From Albidovulum sediminis (GTDB lineage Bacteria > Pseudomonadota > Alphaproteobacteria > Rhodobacterales > Rhodobacteraceae): a stretch of 64,000 nucleotides of DNA. Made by a program: the position numbers and the translations under genes. Location of the stretch: contig NZ_JAOCQF010000003.1 of assembly GCF_025380365.1 (NCBI RefSeq), forward strand, positions 248,001-312,000, written 5' to 3'. Below are positions 38,002 through 48,698 of the stretch, piece after piece (the first letter of the stretch is position 1; every line of letters begins with the position of its first letter). Below the pieces are notes generated by a model, which saw only the letters and a list, made by a program, of their open reading frames with translations, searched no databases and had not been told where the DNA came from.

Positions 38002-38997
38002 ATGAGACTTTCCCCGATGATCGCGGGTTTCCTGTCAGCCCTGGCGCCCTTCGCGGCGCTTGCTGAGGAAAAGCCCGTCCTGACGATCTACACCTACGAC
38101 AGCTTCGTGTCCGACTGGGGGCCCGGCCCCGCCGTGAAGGCCGCGTTCGAGACCTATTGCGCCTGCACGGTCGAATTCGTCGGCGCGGGCGACGGCGCGG
38201 CACTCCTGGCCCGCGTCCTCATCGAAGGGGCGGACAGCCCCGCCGACGTCGTGCTGGGCCTCGACACCAACCTGACCGCCGAAGCCGCGGCAAGCGGGCT
38301 TTTCGCTCCGCATGGCCAGAACCCCGAACTCGACCTGCCGGTCTCATGGTCGGACCCGCTGTTCCTTCCCTATGACTGGGGCTACTTCGCCTTTGTCTAC
38401 GACCGAACGAAAACAGTCTCTGTTCCGGCCGATTTTGAGGCATTGGCCGCCTCCGACCTCAAGATCGCGATCCAGGATCCGCGCTCGTCCACCCCCGGTC
38501 TCGGCCTGCTTCTCTGGGTCAGGAAGGCCTACGGCGACCGCGCGGCAGAGGTCTGGTCCGCGCTCTCCGACAATATCGTGACCGTCACCCCCGGCTGGTC
38601 CGAGGCCTATGGCCTGTTCCTGAACGGCGAGGCCGACGCGGTGCTGTCCTACACCACCTCGCCCGCCTATCACCTGATCGCGGAGGGGGATGACACCAAG
38701 GCGGCGATGCCCTTCACCGAAGGCCACTACCTGCAAGTCGAGGTCGCGGGCCGCCTTGCCGCCAGCGACACGCCGGACGTGGCCGACCGCTTTCTGGCGT
38801 TCATGACAACCGACGCCTTCCAGTCCGTCATCCCGGAGACGAACTGGATGTATCCCGCGAAAACGCCCGCGGGGGGCCTGCCGATGGGCTTCGAGACGCT
38901 GGTCATCCCGTCCGAGGCGCTCCTGTTCACGGCCGATGAGGCCCGTGACATCCGAGAGAAGGCGCTGGCCGAATGGCAGACCGCGCTCAGCCAGTAG
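38002..38997 (+). CDS. thiB: Thiamine ABC transporter, periplasmic binding protein
   Basis: A 331-residue periplasmic protein that delivers thiamine, thiamine monophosphate or TPP to ThiPQ. It has a signal peptide ([19 protein letters not shown]) followed by the ThiB-type opening [17 protein letters not shown] and the ligand-pocket stretches [25 protein letters not shown] and [30 protein letters not shown] lies seven bases before the ATG. It follows the TPP riboswitch and overlaps thiP by 25 bases. Confidence 0.95.
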   Translation: MRLSPMIAGFLSALAPFAALAEEKPVLTIYTYDSFVSDWGPGPAVKAAFETYCACTVEFVGAGDGAALLARVLIEGADSPADVVLGLDTNLTAEAAASGLFAPHGQNPELDLPVSWSDPLFLPYDWGYFAFVYDRTKTVSVPADFEALAASDLKIAIQDPRSSTPGLGLLLWVRKAYGDRAAEVWSALSDNIVTVTPGWSEAYGLFLNGEADAVLSYTTSPAYHLIAEGDDTKAAMPFTEGHYLQVEVAGRLAASDTPDVADRFLAFMTTDAFQSVIPETNWMYPAKTPAGGLPMGFETLVIPSEALLFTADEARDIREKALAEWQTALSQ

Positions 38998-40544
38998 CAC
39001 GCACCCTGGCGACGGGAGGGGTGCCTGCGGCGCTTCTCCTGGCGCTGACGCTCGGCACGCTGGCCTTCGTGGCTGTGCGGGCCGACGGTTTCTCCGCGCT
39101 TGGCCCCGCGGATTGGGTTGCCGTGCGATTTACCCTGTGGCAGGCGTTCCTTTCCGCCCTTCTGTCCTCGCTCCTCGCCATCCCCGTCGCCCGTGCCCTC
39201 GCCCGCAGGCGCTTTCCGGGCCGGGGCCTGCTGATCGCGCTTCTGGGCGCGCCCTTCATCCTGCCGGTCATCGTTGCGGTCATGGGGCTTCTGGCCGTGT
39301 TCGGGCGGGCGGGTCTCCTGAACGACGGCCTTGCCCTTCTCGGCATCCCGCCCGTTTCGATTTATGGCCTTGGCGGGGTCGTGCTCGCCCATGTCTTCCT
39401 CAACCTGCCGCTTGCGATCCGCCTTCTGCTCCAGTCCTGGCTCGCAATCCCGGCAGAGCGTTTCCGACTGGCCGCATCGCTCGGGATGGGCCCGCAGGAG
39501 GTTTCCCGGTTTCTGGAGCGGCCGATGCTGCGCGCGGCGCTGCCCGGCATCTTCCTGGCGATCTTCCTGGTCTGCCTGACCAGTTTCGCCGTCGCCCTCA
39601 CACTCGGCGGGGGGCCGCGCGCAACCACGGTCGAACTTGCGATCTATCAGGCCTTCCGCTTCGACTTCGATCTGGGGCGCGCCGCGCTGCTCGCGGTGAT
39701 CCAGGCCACGCTCAGCCTGACCGCCGCAATCATCGCCCTTCGCGTCACCGTGCCCGCGGCCTTCGGTGCCGGCCTCGACCGCCCGATCGAACGCTGGGAT
39801 GCGACCGGCGGCCTGCTGAAACTGCAGGACACTACCGCCATCCTTCTCGCCGCGGCCTTCCTCGTCATGCCGCTTGCGGCCATCGTCCTGCGCGGCCTTC
39901 CCGCTCTTGCAACCCTGCCCGGCCCGGTCTGGCAGGCAGCGGCCCGGTCCCTGACCGTCGCGCTTGCCTCCATGTCGCTGACCATCGCCCTCGCCCTGCC
40001 CCTGGCGATTGCGACAGCCCGCGCCCGCTCCGGCCTTGCGCGCGGGCTCGACTCCCTCGCGATGCTGCCGCTTGCCACCTCCCCGCTCGTTCTCGGCACG
40101 GGCCTCTTCCTTGTCCTGCGCCCCGTCGCCGATCCCGTGGCTCTTGCCCTCCCGGTCACGGCGCTCGCCAATGCGACGCTGGCCCTGCCCTTCGCGCTGC
40201 GCATCCTCCTGCCGGCAGCCCACGCGGCCGAGGCGGACTTCGGCCGTCTGGCCGACAGCCTCGGGATGTCCGGATTTGCGCGCCTTCGACTGATGACGCT
40301 GCCACGTCTCGCCAGGCCCCTGCGCTATTCAGCCGCCCTTGCGGCGGCCCTCTCGATGGGAGATCTCGGCGTCATCGCGCTCTTCTCGGATCCGGACCAC
40401 GCAACCCTGCCACTGCAACTCTACCGGTTGATGGGCGCCTACCGCATGTCCGACGCCGCCGGGGCGGCCGTGCTTCTCCTCCTCCTCTCCTTCACCCTCT
40501 TCTGGGTTCTCGACAGGGGGGGCCGCCCGGATGCTCGTGCTTGA
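38973..40544 (+). CDS. thiP: Thiamine ABC transporter, permease
   Basis: A 523-residue inner-membrane permease with about 12 helices and two copies of the binding-protein-dependent transport domain. The EAA-type loops that dock to ThiQ are RFRLAASLGMGPQEVSRFLE in the first half and FGRLADSLGMSGFARLRLMT in the second. The first helix is VPAALLLALTLGTLAFVAV. It overlaps thiB by 25 and thiQ by 14 bases, so the three are one message. Confidence 0.95.
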   Translation: MADRAQPVARTLATGGVPAALLLALTLGTLAFVAVRADGFSALGPADWVAVRFTLWQAFLSALLSSLLAIPVARALARRRFPGRGLLIALLGAPFILPVIVAVMGLLAVFGRAGLLNDGLALLGIPPVSIYGLGGVVLAHVFLNLPLAIRLLLQSWLAIPAERFRLAASLGMGPQEVSRFLERPMLRAALPGIFLAIFLVCLTSFAVALTLGGGPRATTVELAIYQAFRFDFDLGRAALLAVIQATLSLTAAIIALRVTVPAAFGAGLDRPIERWDATGGLLKLQDTTAILLAAAFLVMPLAAIVLRGLPALATLPGPVWQAAARSLTVALASMSLTIALALPLAIATARARSGLARGLDSLAMLPLATSPLVLGTGLFLVLRPVADPVALALPVTALANATLALPFALRILLPAAHAAEADFGRLADSLGMSGFARLRLMTLPRLARPLRYSAALAAALSMGDLGVIALFSDPDHATLPLQLYRLMGAYRMSDAAGAAVLLLLLSFTLFWVLDRGGRPDARA

Positions 40545-41226
40545 AGCGCTCAGGATCGAGCAGACGGATTTCCACCTCTCGGCCGACCTCACGGTCGACA
40601 CCGGAGACCGGGTCGCCGTCATCGGCCCTTCTGGTGCCGGAAAGTCGACGCTGCTGGCAGCAATCGCAGGTTTCGTGCACCCGGCCTCCGGGCGTATCCT
40701 CTGGGAAGGCCGCGACATCTCGGGCCTGCCGCCGGGGGAGCGGCCCGTCTCGATCCTGTTCCAGGACCAGAACCTGTTTCCGCACCTGAGCGTGAGCCAG
40801 AACGTGGGGCTGGGCGTTCGGCCCGACCTGCGCCTGTCCGCCCCGGACCGGGACCGCGTGGACCAGGCGCTGGCGCAAACGGGGCTGGAGGGGCTTGGGG
40901 ACCGGCTTCCGGGCACCCTGTCCGGTGGGCAGCAAAGCCGTGTGGCACTCGCGCGCGCGCTTCTGCGCGACCGCCCGGTCCTTCTCCTCGACGAGCCCTT
41001 CGCCGCCCTTGGCCCCGCGCTCAAGGCTGAAATGCTGGATCTTGTCGCAACGCTTTCCAGCCGCAAGCGCATGACCGTCCTCATGGTCACGCACGACCCC
41101 GCCGATGCCCGCCGCTTCGCCCCCCGCACGATCGTCGTGGCCGAGGGCCGGGCCCATCCGCCGGCGGACACCGGGGCGATTCTCGACACGCCGCCGCCCG
41201 CACTCGCGGCCTATCTCGGAAAATGA
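40531..41226 (+). CDS. thiQ: Thiamine ABC transporter, ATP-binding subunit
   Basis: A 231-residue ABC ATPase energising thiamine import. Walker A is GPSGAGKST (32-40), the signature is LSGGQQ (130-135), Walker B is LLLDEP (151-156) and the switch histidine is H188 in MVTHDPADA. The Q-loop is in LFQDQNLFPHLSV. It lacks regulatory extra domains. Its start overlaps thiP by 14 bases, and a hairpin follows the stop. Confidence 0.95.
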   Translation: MLVLEALRIEQTDFHLSADLTVDTGDRVAVIGPSGAGKSTLLAAIAGFVHPASGRILWEGRDISGLPPGERPVSILFQDQNLFPHLSVSQNVGLGVRPDLRLSAPDRDRVDQALAQTGLEGLGDRLPGTLSGGQQSRVALARALLRDRPVLLLDEPFAALGPALKAEMLDLVATLSSRKRMTVLMVTHDPADARRFAPRTIVVAEGRAHPPADTGAILDTPPPALAAYLGK

Positions 41227-41258
41227 AGACGCGCCCCCGAAAGGACGCGTCTCCTGTT
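41227..41258 (+). terminator. Hairpin terminator of thiBPQ
   Basis: A 7-base inverted repeat (41227-41233 with 41246-41252, loop 12 bases) starts immediately after the thiQ stop and is followed by cctgtttcatt. The T tract is poor, so efficiency is uncertain. Confidence 0.55.
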
Positions 41259-41306
41259 TCATTCTGGCGGAAATACTCCGGGGGTCCGGGGGCAGCGCCC
41301 CCGGCC
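41258..41306 (-). repeat. Copy 1 of a dispersed GC palindromic repeat
   Basis: On the - strand, the 15-base palindrome gggggcgctgccccc (41288-41302), a second C run ending in ccccgg, then a short AT-containing tail with TATTT. It is closely similar to the element at 56306-56355 in order and content. It lies between convergent thiQ and petC, and looks like the repeated extragenic palindromes common in Rhodobacterales. The family was not searched. Confidence 0.65.
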
Positions 41307-41319
41307 TCCGCGACCGGGC

Positions 41320-42108
41320 TCAGGCCGCGGCCTTCTTGCCCTTGATACTGGCCCAGAGCCGCTTGTTGGTCAGGTAAAGCAGGACCGAAAGCAGGCCAAG
41401 GAACAGCACGCCGACGAAACCCGCCTGCTTGCGCGCCATCATCTTCGGCTCCGCCGCCCACATCAGGAACGCCGCGACATCCTCGGACATCTGTTCGACC
41501 GTCGCCGGTGTTCCATCCTGATAGGTCACCAGGTCATCGCTCAGCGGTGCGGGCATCGCGATCCAGCCGGTGGAGAAGGCGTGGTTCTCGTAGAAGGTCG
41601 TCCCGGCCTCTTCCTTCTCCTCACCAGTGTATCCGGTCAGAAGCGCATGGATGTACTCTGGTCCGCCGATGCCGCGGAAGAACTGGTTGATGCCCAGCCC
41701 GTAGGGGCCGTGGAACGCGGCCCGCGCCTTTGCGATCACGCTCAGGTCCGGCGCGCCCGCGCCGGTGTTCGGCGGGAACTTGTCGGCAGGCGTCGCCGGG
41801 CGGTCCTCGCCGGTTTCCTTGTCGACCACCGACAGGTTGGCGGCATAGGCGCGCACCTGATCCTCGGGCAGGCTCGGGCCGCCTTCTTCCGAAAGTTCGC
41901 CGATGCGCACCTGCTTCATGCCGTGGCAGGCCGAGCAGACCTCGGTGAAGACCTGCAGCCCGCGCTGCAACTGGTGTTCATCGAAGGTGCCGAAGGGCCC
42001 CTCGAACGAAAACGCGAAGTCCTCGATGTGCTGCTCGGTGCCGGCGGCATGGGCGCCGGACGACAGGGCCAGAACGGAAGCAGCCGTGATTGCGATATTT
42101 CTCAGCAT
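41320..42108 (-). CDS. petC: Cytochrome c1
   Basis: The c-type heme subunit of the cytochrome bc1 complex, passing electrons from the Rieske protein to cytochrome c (262 residues). The signal peptide is [15 protein letters not shown]. Heme attachment is [11 protein letters not shown] (C58, C61, H62), and the axial methionine is probably M185 in [12 protein letters not shown]. The C-terminal membrane anchor is [19 protein letters not shown] followed by a basic tail. It is the last gene of the operon, 19 bases past petB. Confidence 0.95.
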   Translation of the reverse strand: MLRNIAITAASVLALSSGAHAAGTEQHIEDFAFSFEGPFGTFDEHQLQRGLQVFTEVCSACHGMKQVRIGELSEEGGPSLPEDQVRAYAANLSVVDKETGEDRPATPADKFPPNTGAGAPDLSVIAKARAAFHGPYGLGINQFFRGIGGPEYIHALLTGYTGEEKEEAGTTFYENHAFSTGWIAMPAPLSDDLVTYQDGTPATVEQMSEDVAAFLMWAAEPKMMARKQAGFVGVLFLGLLSVLLYLTNKRLWASIKGKKAAA

Positions 42109-42127
42109 CTCGATCGTTCCTTTCCGC

Positions 42128-43444
42128 TCATTCGGCCGGATGCGCGCCGTAGTGCGCCTTGAAGTCTTCCTCGATCGTCGCGGGCGGGGTCAGCGGCTTC
42201 TCGATGATGCCGAGGATCGGCAGGATCACGAGGAAGTAGGCGAACCAGTAGGCCGCGCCGATCAGCGAGATCGTCGAATAGGGCGGCTCGGCCGGCATGG
42301 AACCGCACCACATCAGCACGACGAAGTCGATGACCAGCAGGTAGAACCACCAGCGGAACATCGGCCGGTACTTGCCCGAACGCACGTTCGAGGTATCGAG
42401 CCAGGGCACCAGGGCCATGACTGCGATCGACCCGAACATCGCGATGACGCCGAAGAACTTCGCGTCGACGATGCCGAAGGTGACCCAGTTGGCGAACATC
42501 ACCACCCAGACGTCCGAGGTGAAGGCGCGCAGGATCGCGTAGAAGGGCAGGAAGTACCATTCCGGCACGATGTGGGCGGGCGTCGCCAGCGGGTTCGCCT
42601 CGATGTAGTTGTCCGGGTGGCCGAGGTAGTTGGGCATGAAGCCCACGACCGCGAAGAAGATCATCAGGACGACGGCCAGCGCGAACAGGTCCTTGATCAC
42701 GAAGTAGGGCCAGAAGGGCAGGGTGTCCTTCTCGGCTTCCGCCTTCGAGCCGCGTCGAACCTCGACGCCCGTCGGGTTGTTGTTTCCGGTGGTGTGGAAG
42801 GCCCAGATATGCACCGCGACCAGCGCTGCGATCACGAACGGAAGCAGGTAGTGCAGCGAGAAGAAGCGGTTCAGCGTGGCGTTGTCCACCGCCGGCCCGC
42901 CCAGAAGCCAGGTCTGGATCGCCTCGCCGATGCCCGGGATCGCGCCGAACAGGCCGGTGATCACCGTGGCGCCCCAGAACGACATCTGACCCCAGGGAAG
43001 GACGTAGCCCATGAAGGCCGTGCCCATCATCAAGAGGTAGATGATCATGCCCACGATCCAGGTGACCTCGCGCGGGGCCTTGTAGCTGCCGTAGAAGAGG
43101 CCGCGGAAGATGTGGATGTAGACCGCGAGGAAGAAGAGAGAGGCGCCGTTCGCGTGAAGGTAGCGCAGCATGTGGCCACCGTTCACGTCGCGCATGATGT
43201 GTTCGACGCTGGCGAAGGCCATGTCGACATGCGGCGTGTAGTGCATCGCAAGGACGATGCCCGTCGCGATCTGCAGGACAAGGCAGAAGGCCAGGACGAT
43301 GCCCCAGATCCACCACCAGTTCAGGTTCTTCGGCGTCGGGATCATCAGCGTGTCGTAGATCAGGCTGACGACCGGCAGGCGCCGGTGCAGCCACTGCTCG
43401 AAGCCCGACTTGGGTTCGTAATGGTCGTGCGGAATACCAGCCAT
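42128..43444 (-). CDS. petB: Cytochrome b of the bc1 complex
   Basis: The membrane diheme subunit carrying the quinol-oxidising and quinone-reducing sites (438 residues, eight helices). The four axial His are in [13 protein letters not shown]-adjacent helix B and [15 protein letters not shown] and their partners. The Qo-site motif PEWY is at about 293-296 in [19 protein letters not shown] precedes the ATG at 43444. It sits between petA and petC, giving the usual Rieske-b-c1 order. Confidence 0.96.
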   Translation of the reverse strand: MAGIPHDHYEPKSGFEQWLHRRLPVVSLIYDTLMIPTPKNLNWWWIWGIVLAFCLVLQIATGIVLAMHYTPHVDMAFASVEHIMRDVNGGHMLRYLHANGASLFFLAVYIHIFRGLFYGSYKAPREVTWIVGMIIYLLMMGTAFMGYVLPWGQMSFWGATVITGLFGAIPGIGEAIQTWLLGGPAVDNATLNRFFSLHYLLPFVIAALVAVHIWAFHTTGNNNPTGVEVRRGSKAEAEKDTLPFWPYFVIKDLFALAVVLMIFFAVVGFMPNYLGHPDNYIEANPLATPAHIVPEWYFLPFYAILRAFTSDVWVVMFANWVTFGIVDAKFFGVIAMFGSIAVMALVPWLDTSNVRSGKYRPMFRWWFYLLVIDFVVLMWCGSMPAEPPYSTISLIGAAYWFAYFLVILPILGIIEKPLTPPATIEEDFKAHYGAHPAE

Positions 43445-43455
43445 GGTCGTCCCCC

Positions 43456-44019
43456 TCAGCCGAGTTTGATGGTGGTGGCGTCGACGAAGGCCGCGATCGG
43501 CACGTCGAGGTTGCGCGGCGCGGGGCCTTTGCGGATCCGGCCCGAGGTGTCGTAGTGCGACCCGTGGCACGGGCAGAACCAGCCGCCGAAATCGCCCGAG
43601 GCATTGCCCAGCGGCACGCAGCCGAGGTGGGTGCAGACGCCCATCATCACCAGCCATTCACCCGCCTCGTCGAGCGAGCGGTTCTGGTCGGAGGCGTCCG
43701 CCTCGGGCCCGATGTTGGCGTTTTCGGCCTTCGCGTCGATCAGGTCGGTCAGGTTCACCGCCCGTGCCGCGTCAATCTCTTCCTGCGTACGGCGGCGGAT
43801 GAAGACCGGCTTGCCGCGCCACTTGACCGTCAGCTGGGTTCCGACCTCGACGCCGCTCACGTCGACGAAGATCGAGGACAGCGCCTTGACGTCGGCCGAG
43901 GGGTTCATCTGATCGACGAGCGTCCAGACAGCGGCGCCCCCGGCGACCGCGCCGGCTCCGGCTGTGGCGTAGTAGAGGAAATCCCTCCGGGTGCCTGCGT
44001 GTTCTTCTGCGTGAGACAC
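43456..44019 (-). CDS. petA: Rieske iron-sulfur protein of the bc1 complex
   Basis: The 2Fe-2S subunit that takes electrons from quinol at the Qo site (187 residues). The twin-arginine signal and membrane anchor is [19 protein letters not shown]. The cluster ligands are C129 and H131 in GVCTHLGC and C149 and H152 in CPCHGSHYD, with C134 and C151 forming the disulfide. The start is GTG at 44019 with GGGAG eight bases upstream. It is the first gene of the operon. Confidence 0.95.
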   Translation of the reverse strand: MSHAEEHAGTRRDFLYYATAGAGAVAGGAAVWTLVDQMNPSADVKALSSIFVDVSGVEVGTQLTVKWRGKPVFIRRRTQEEIDAARAVNLTDLIDAKAENANIGPEADASDQNRSLDEAGEWLVMMGVCTHLGCVPLGNASGDFGGWFCPCHGSHYDTSGRIRKGPAPRNLDVPIAAFVDATTIKLG

Positions 44020-44213
44020 GAGATATTCTCCCTTCCTCGGCCAGCTGCCCGGCCATGCGACCAAAGGGCGGCGGTTTCCCGCTGCCTTCACGGGCGGTTA
44101 TTAGCCGTCAATTTCAAGCCCGTCCAGCGGACAATGGAGCGCAGTCCCCCCGATTTGCCGCAACGCAACACGGGCGGCGCCGTCCCGGCAGCATGGAAGC
44201 GCGCCTGCGGGCT

Positions 44214-44858
44214 TCATGGCCCCTCGGCAATGCCGAACGCCAGCTTCAGCGCGAAGCCCGCGAAGAACAGCGCGACGGCGGCATTCACCGACGGCGCCGC
44301 CCTGAGATAGAAGCGTGCCGCCGGCCCGCTCGAAAAGACCAGCCCGTAGACGGCGTGGATCGTCCCCGCGACAGCCGAGGCGCCCGCGCAGAGAAGCGCG
44401 ATGTCAAGCATGCCGGCAGAGGCCGTCGGAAACAGCGACAGGACGGCGACCCAGGTGGTCAGTGCCTTGGGATTGGTCGCGTTGACGCCAAGTGACCGGG
44501 CGAAGGCCGCCCCTGAACCCAGCCCCGACCGTCCGGATACCTGCCCGGCGCCCGCCCTCCAGCCGTGCAGGGCGGCACGGGCATAACGGAGGGCGAACCA
44601 GGCCAGCAGCAGGACGCCCAGCAGGGTCAGGACCGTCTGAAGCGGCGGGAACAGCCGGAACGCGGCGGCCATGCCCAGTGTCATCCCCAGACACCAGAAA
44701 CCGATGCCCAACGCGACACCCGCGGCGGAGGCAAGTCCTGCCCCCCGCCCGGAGCCCATCGCGGTGGCGATCGTGTTAATGACGTTCGGTCCCGGCGACA
44801 TCACGTTCAGGGCCAGGAACAACCAGACCGCCCAGAACGATGCGGGCTCAAGCGTCAT
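44214..44858 (-). CDS. LysE-family amino-acid exporter
   Basis: A 214-residue inner-membrane translocator with six predicted helices. The family motif NVMSPGPNVINTIATAMGSG follows the first helix, and the G-NP-K motif is LGVNATNPKALTTW. Substrate is likely an amino acid or homoserine derivative but cannot be fixed. The ATG at 44858 overlaps the stop of the glutathione transferase gene by four bases (ATGA), so the two form one unit. Confidence 0.88.
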   Translation of the reverse strand: MTLEPASFWAVWLFLALNVMSPGPNVINTIATAMGSGRGAGLASAAGVALGIGFWCLGMTLGMAAAFRLFPPLQTVLTLLGVLLLAWFALRYARAALHGWRAGAGQVSGRSGLGSGAAFARSLGVNATNPKALTTWVAVLSLFPTASAGMLDIALLCAGASAVAGTIHAVYGLVFSSGPAARFYLRAAPSVNAAVALFFAGFALKLAFGIAEGP

Positions 44859-45466
44859 GCCGCGGGCGGCTCCGTCAGGCGCATGTTTTCGCGCGCCGAA
44901 AAGCCTTGATACCATGCCGCCAGCCCGGGCCGGCCGCTGCGCCAGTTGCGCGCAACGTGGCGGAAATCGAGGTAAGACAGCGCGCAGCCGACCGCGACCT
45001 GCCCCATGTCGAGCGGCCCGTTCAGGTGATCGAGCCAGCGCGCCTCCAGCGCATCGAGCGCGCGGGCCACCTTGCCCCACTGCCCCTCGACCCAGGGTTC
45101 GTGACGCTTTTCCTCGGGGCGAATCCGCGCCTCGTAGACCATCAGGATGGCGGCATCCAGCATCCCGTCCGCCGTCGCCTCCAGCGTTAGCGTCTGCCAC
45201 AGGCGCGGCGGCTCGGGGTAAAGCCGGCCACCGGCGCGCGCGTCGAGATAGCGGCAGATGACCCGGCTGTCATAGATCGCCTGGCCATCGTCAAGCACCA
45301 GCGCGGGGATCTTGCCCAGCGGGTTGCGGTCGACCGGCATCGACCCCGGATCGGTCGGCGTACCGGAAGCGGTAATGACCTCGACATCGCCTGCCTGCCC
45401 CGTCTCCAGCAGCAGGACCATGACCTTGCGGCCGAAAGGCGTTGTGGGGGAATGGAAAAGCTGCAT
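44855..45466 (-). CDS. Glutathione S-transferase family protein
   Basis: A 203-residue glutathione transferase. The N-terminal thioredoxin domain has LFHSPTTPFGRKVMVLL (Ser/Thr/Pro start motif), NPLGKIPALVLDDG and IYDSRVICRYLDARAG. The helical C-terminal domain contains DMGQVAVGCALSYLDFRH. The likely catalytic residue is in SPTTPFGRK. GGGAG eight bases ahead supports the ATG at 45466. It is a different subfamily from the one at 13972. Confidence 0.87.
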   Translation of the reverse strand: MQLFHSPTTPFGRKVMVLLLETGQAGDVEVITASGTPTDPGSMPVDRNPLGKIPALVLDDGQAIYDSRVICRYLDARAGGRLYPEPPRLWQTLTLEATADGMLDAAILMVYEARIRPEEKRHEPWVEGQWGKVARALDALEARWLDHLNGPLDMGQVAVGCALSYLDFRHVARNWRSGRPGLAAWYQGFSARENMRLTEPPAA

Positions 45467-45582
45467 CGCGGTCTCCCTGTCTGGCGGCATCGCGCCACCA
45501 GACGCCCGGCGATCCCGGGTGTCAAGCCGGCCCGCGCGAGCCTTTCTTGCGGCGACCCGGCCCTGGCCGTGGGGCCTGCGTC

Positions 45583-46380
45583 TCAGGCCCTGTCACGCAC
45601 CAGAAGGTGGTTGCCTGGACCATGTTTCACCTCGAATCTCGGGATCGCGCGCAACAGGTCGGAAAGCTTGGGCTTGCCGTAGCTGCGGCTGTCGAAGTCC
45701 GGCGCAAGCTGCGTCATGAACTGACCAAGCTGGCCCAGCGAATACCAGTCCTGGTCGGGATCGATCCGCTTCATCGCATCCAGGATCAGGGGGACGGCGT
45801 CGAGCGCCGGTTTCTTTTCCGGGGTGGCATCCGCCGGTTTCTCCGGCTTGGGCATCGCTCCTTTCGGGGCGACGGCGCTTTCGGCCGGCTTCGCGGTATC
45901 GGGCTTGACCGGCTGCGCAGAGACGGTGCCCGACCCGCTGGTGATGTTCTCGATGAAGATGAAACGATTGCAGACCTTGCGAAGGGAATCCGGGGTCTTC
46001 GCCTCACCGATGCCGATGACCTGCAGCCCGTCCTCACGGATGCGGCTTGCCAGCCGGGTGAAATCGCTGTCCGAACTGACCAGAACGAAGCCGTTCACCT
46101 TGCCCGCGTGCAGGATGTCCATGGCGTCGATCACCAGCCCGATGTCGGAGGCATTCTTGCCCTTGGTGTTGGCCGACTGCTGGTGCATCACCAGCCCCAG
46201 GTCGCGCGCCTCCTGCTTCCATTGGGCAAGCGCCGGGCTTGACCAGTCGCCATAGACGCGCCGCAGCGAGGGCTCGCCGAAGGACGCGATCTCGTCGAGG
46301 ATCGCCGAAGCGTTTTTCGCCGGGATGTTGTCGGCGTCGATCAGGACGGCAAGAAATGGGGTCTGTCGCGGTACCTGCAT
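45583..46380 (-). CDS. NYN-domain RNase-like protein with C-terminal OST-HTH/LOTUS domain
   Basis: A 265-residue protein. The N-terminal PIN-like NYN domain (1-150) has the acidic residues of this metal-dependent RNase family in VLIDADNIPA, RVYGDWSS, KNASDIGLVIDAMDILH and VSSDSDFTRLA. A low-complexity linker rich in Pro, Ala and Lys (about 165-205) leads to a C-terminal OST-HTH/LOTUS-like domain. Such proteins are proposed to cut or bind RNA; the target is unknown. AGGAG lies six bases before the ATG. Confidence 0.85.
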   Translation of the reverse strand: MQVPRQTPFLAVLIDADNIPAKNASAILDEIASFGEPSLRRVYGDWSSPALAQWKQEARDLGLVMHQQSANTKGKNASDIGLVIDAMDILHAGKVNGFVLVSSDSDFTRLASRIREDGLQVIGIGEAKTPDSLRKVCNRFIFIENITSGSGTVSAQPVKPDTAKPAESAVAPKGAMPKPEKPADATPEKKPALDAVPLILDAMKRIDPDQDWYSLGQLGQFMTQLAPDFDSRSYGKPKLSDLLRAIPRFEVKHGPGNHLLVRDRA

Positions 46381-46444
46381 GAAAACTCCTGATGCACTCG
46401 TCGCGATCCTGCGCCACCGCCTTCGGGAACGCAACGCCGCACGC

Positions 46445-47059
46445 TCAGCCTTCGATCGCCCGCATCAGCGCGGCAAGGCCCGCGATCTCTGCCCCGATCC
46501 CCGCGGCCTCCATCCCGTGCGCCGCGCCAATCCGCGCGGGTTCGGGCTTGTTCTGGCCCAGCTTCCATGTCCCGTCGACCGAGGCGATCTCAAGCCGGAC
46601 GGGAACAATCATCCGCATCAGCCGCTCCAGCGCCTCGGGGTTCATCTTGTCGGCCACCCAGGGTTTCTTGCCCGCGATCCGCCCCTCGAAAGTCGCGGCA
46701 AGCCGGTCAAGCTGTCCGCGAAGATCCTTGGGCGGAAGCAGACCAAGCTGCCCGCGCAGATGGACGGCGACATAGTTCCAGGTCGGCACCTGATCCTCCA
46801 TGCCGTACCAGTCAGGGGAGACGTAGGCGTCCGGCCCCGTAACCGCCAGAAGCGCGGGAACCGGCGCGGCCAGGGCACGCGCGATCGGGTTCGACCGCAC
46901 CAGGTGCATCTCGGCGAAACCGTCGCGCAGCGTGAACGGCACATGCGACACCAGCGGACCCTCGGGCCCCGCCATCGTCAGCATGCCGAACCCGCGCGCC
47001 CCCGCGAAGGCCAGGTTCCGCGCCGCCGTTTCCTGTCTGTAGATCGGATTGGGATGCAT
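46445..47059 (-). CDS. PaiB-type FMN-binding transcriptional regulator
   Basis: A 204-residue protein of the PaiB/split-barrel flavoprotein family, originally described as a negative regulator of protease and sporulation genes in Bacillus. Typical stretches are HPNPIYRQETAARNLAFAGARG, VSHVPFTLRDGFAEMHLVRSNP, AYVSPDWYGMEDQVPTWNY and KLGQNKPEPARIGA. There is no classic helix-turn-helix. Whether it binds DNA in this organism is unknown. The start ATG at 47059 is taken from the frame; AGGAGG is a few bases upstream. Confidence 0.85.
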   Translation of the reverse strand: MHPNPIYRQETAARNLAFAGARGFGMLTMAGPEGPLVSHVPFTLRDGFAEMHLVRSNPIARALAAPVPALLAVTGPDAYVSPDWYGMEDQVPTWNYVAVHLRGQLGLLPPKDLRGQLDRLAATFEGRIAGKKPWVADKMNPEALERLMRMIVPVRLEIASVDGTWKLGQNKPEPARIGAAHGMEAAGIGAEIAGLAALMRAIEG

Positions 47060-47121
47060 GGGTCACCACCTCCTGACCCTTCCTGCCGCCTGGCAACCCG
47101 TTTGTCACGGCCTGCATTGTG

Positions 47122-47170
47122 TCGGGGACATTGCCCCGAAACGCACGGGCCGGGGACATGCCCCGGCCCG
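47122..47170. repeat. Two tandem GC hairpins downstream of the formaldehyde dehydrogenase gene
   Basis: Two related hairpins, arms tcgggg/ccccga (47122-47139) and cgggccgggg/ccccggcccg (47146-47170), share the loop-flanking core ggggacat(t)gcccc. They lie between frmA and paiB, both on the - strand, without a T run on either strand. They may be a processing or stability element rather than a simple terminator. Confidence 0.6.
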
Positions 47171-47205
47171 CAGGCCCCGCAGATCGGGCTCCCTGTCGGA
47201 AGTCG

Positions 47206-48336
<1,131 letters not shown>

Positions 48337-48421
48337 GACAATCCTCCCCTGTGAATGCGGTTGTTCTTGCCCGACCCTGTGCGATACTGGCCGCCAATGC
48401 AATTCGGGAAACGACATTCGG

Positions 48422-48694
48422 ATGAAAGCTTCTGCCACGTTCGCGACACTTGCGCTCGTTGCTGCCTGCACGGCCGCGCCTGCCGACCAGCCGCCCCCGG
48501 CCGGGGGCGAATGCCCGGCAGACACGCTCCAGCACCTGCTGGGAGAGCCGGAGCAGGCCGCGCGCGACCTTGCGCCCCAGGGCCCGGTCCGCATCTTCCG
48601 CACGGGCGATGCCCTGACCATGGATTTCAACGCCGCAAGGCTCAACATCGAGATCGGCGGCGACGGCCGCATCGTCGCCATCACCTGCGGCTGA
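48422..48694 (+). CDS. I78-family peptidase inhibitor lipoprotein
   Basis: A 90-residue lipoprotein with a peptidase-inhibitor I78 fold (Elastase-inhibitor-like). The lipobox LVAAC places the lipidated Cys at residue 16. The mature part has the family pattern [50 protein letters not shown], with the Gly-Cys end and a likely disulfide. It probably protects the cell from its own or foreign serine proteases in the periplasm. The ribosome site is weak. It is divergent from frmA. Confidence 0.82.
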   Translation: MKASATFATLALVAACTAAPADQPPPAGGECPADTLQHLLGEPEQAARDLAPQGPVRIFRTGDALTMDFNAARLNIEIGGDGRIVAITCG

Positions 48695-48698
48695 GGGG

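Noticed and set aside
38727-40223. A 498-residue, highly charged - strand open frame opposite thiP
   Set aside because: Its Glu/Lys/Arg/Gly-rich repetitive text is the antisense of hydrophobic membrane codons of thiP, not a real coiled-coil gene.
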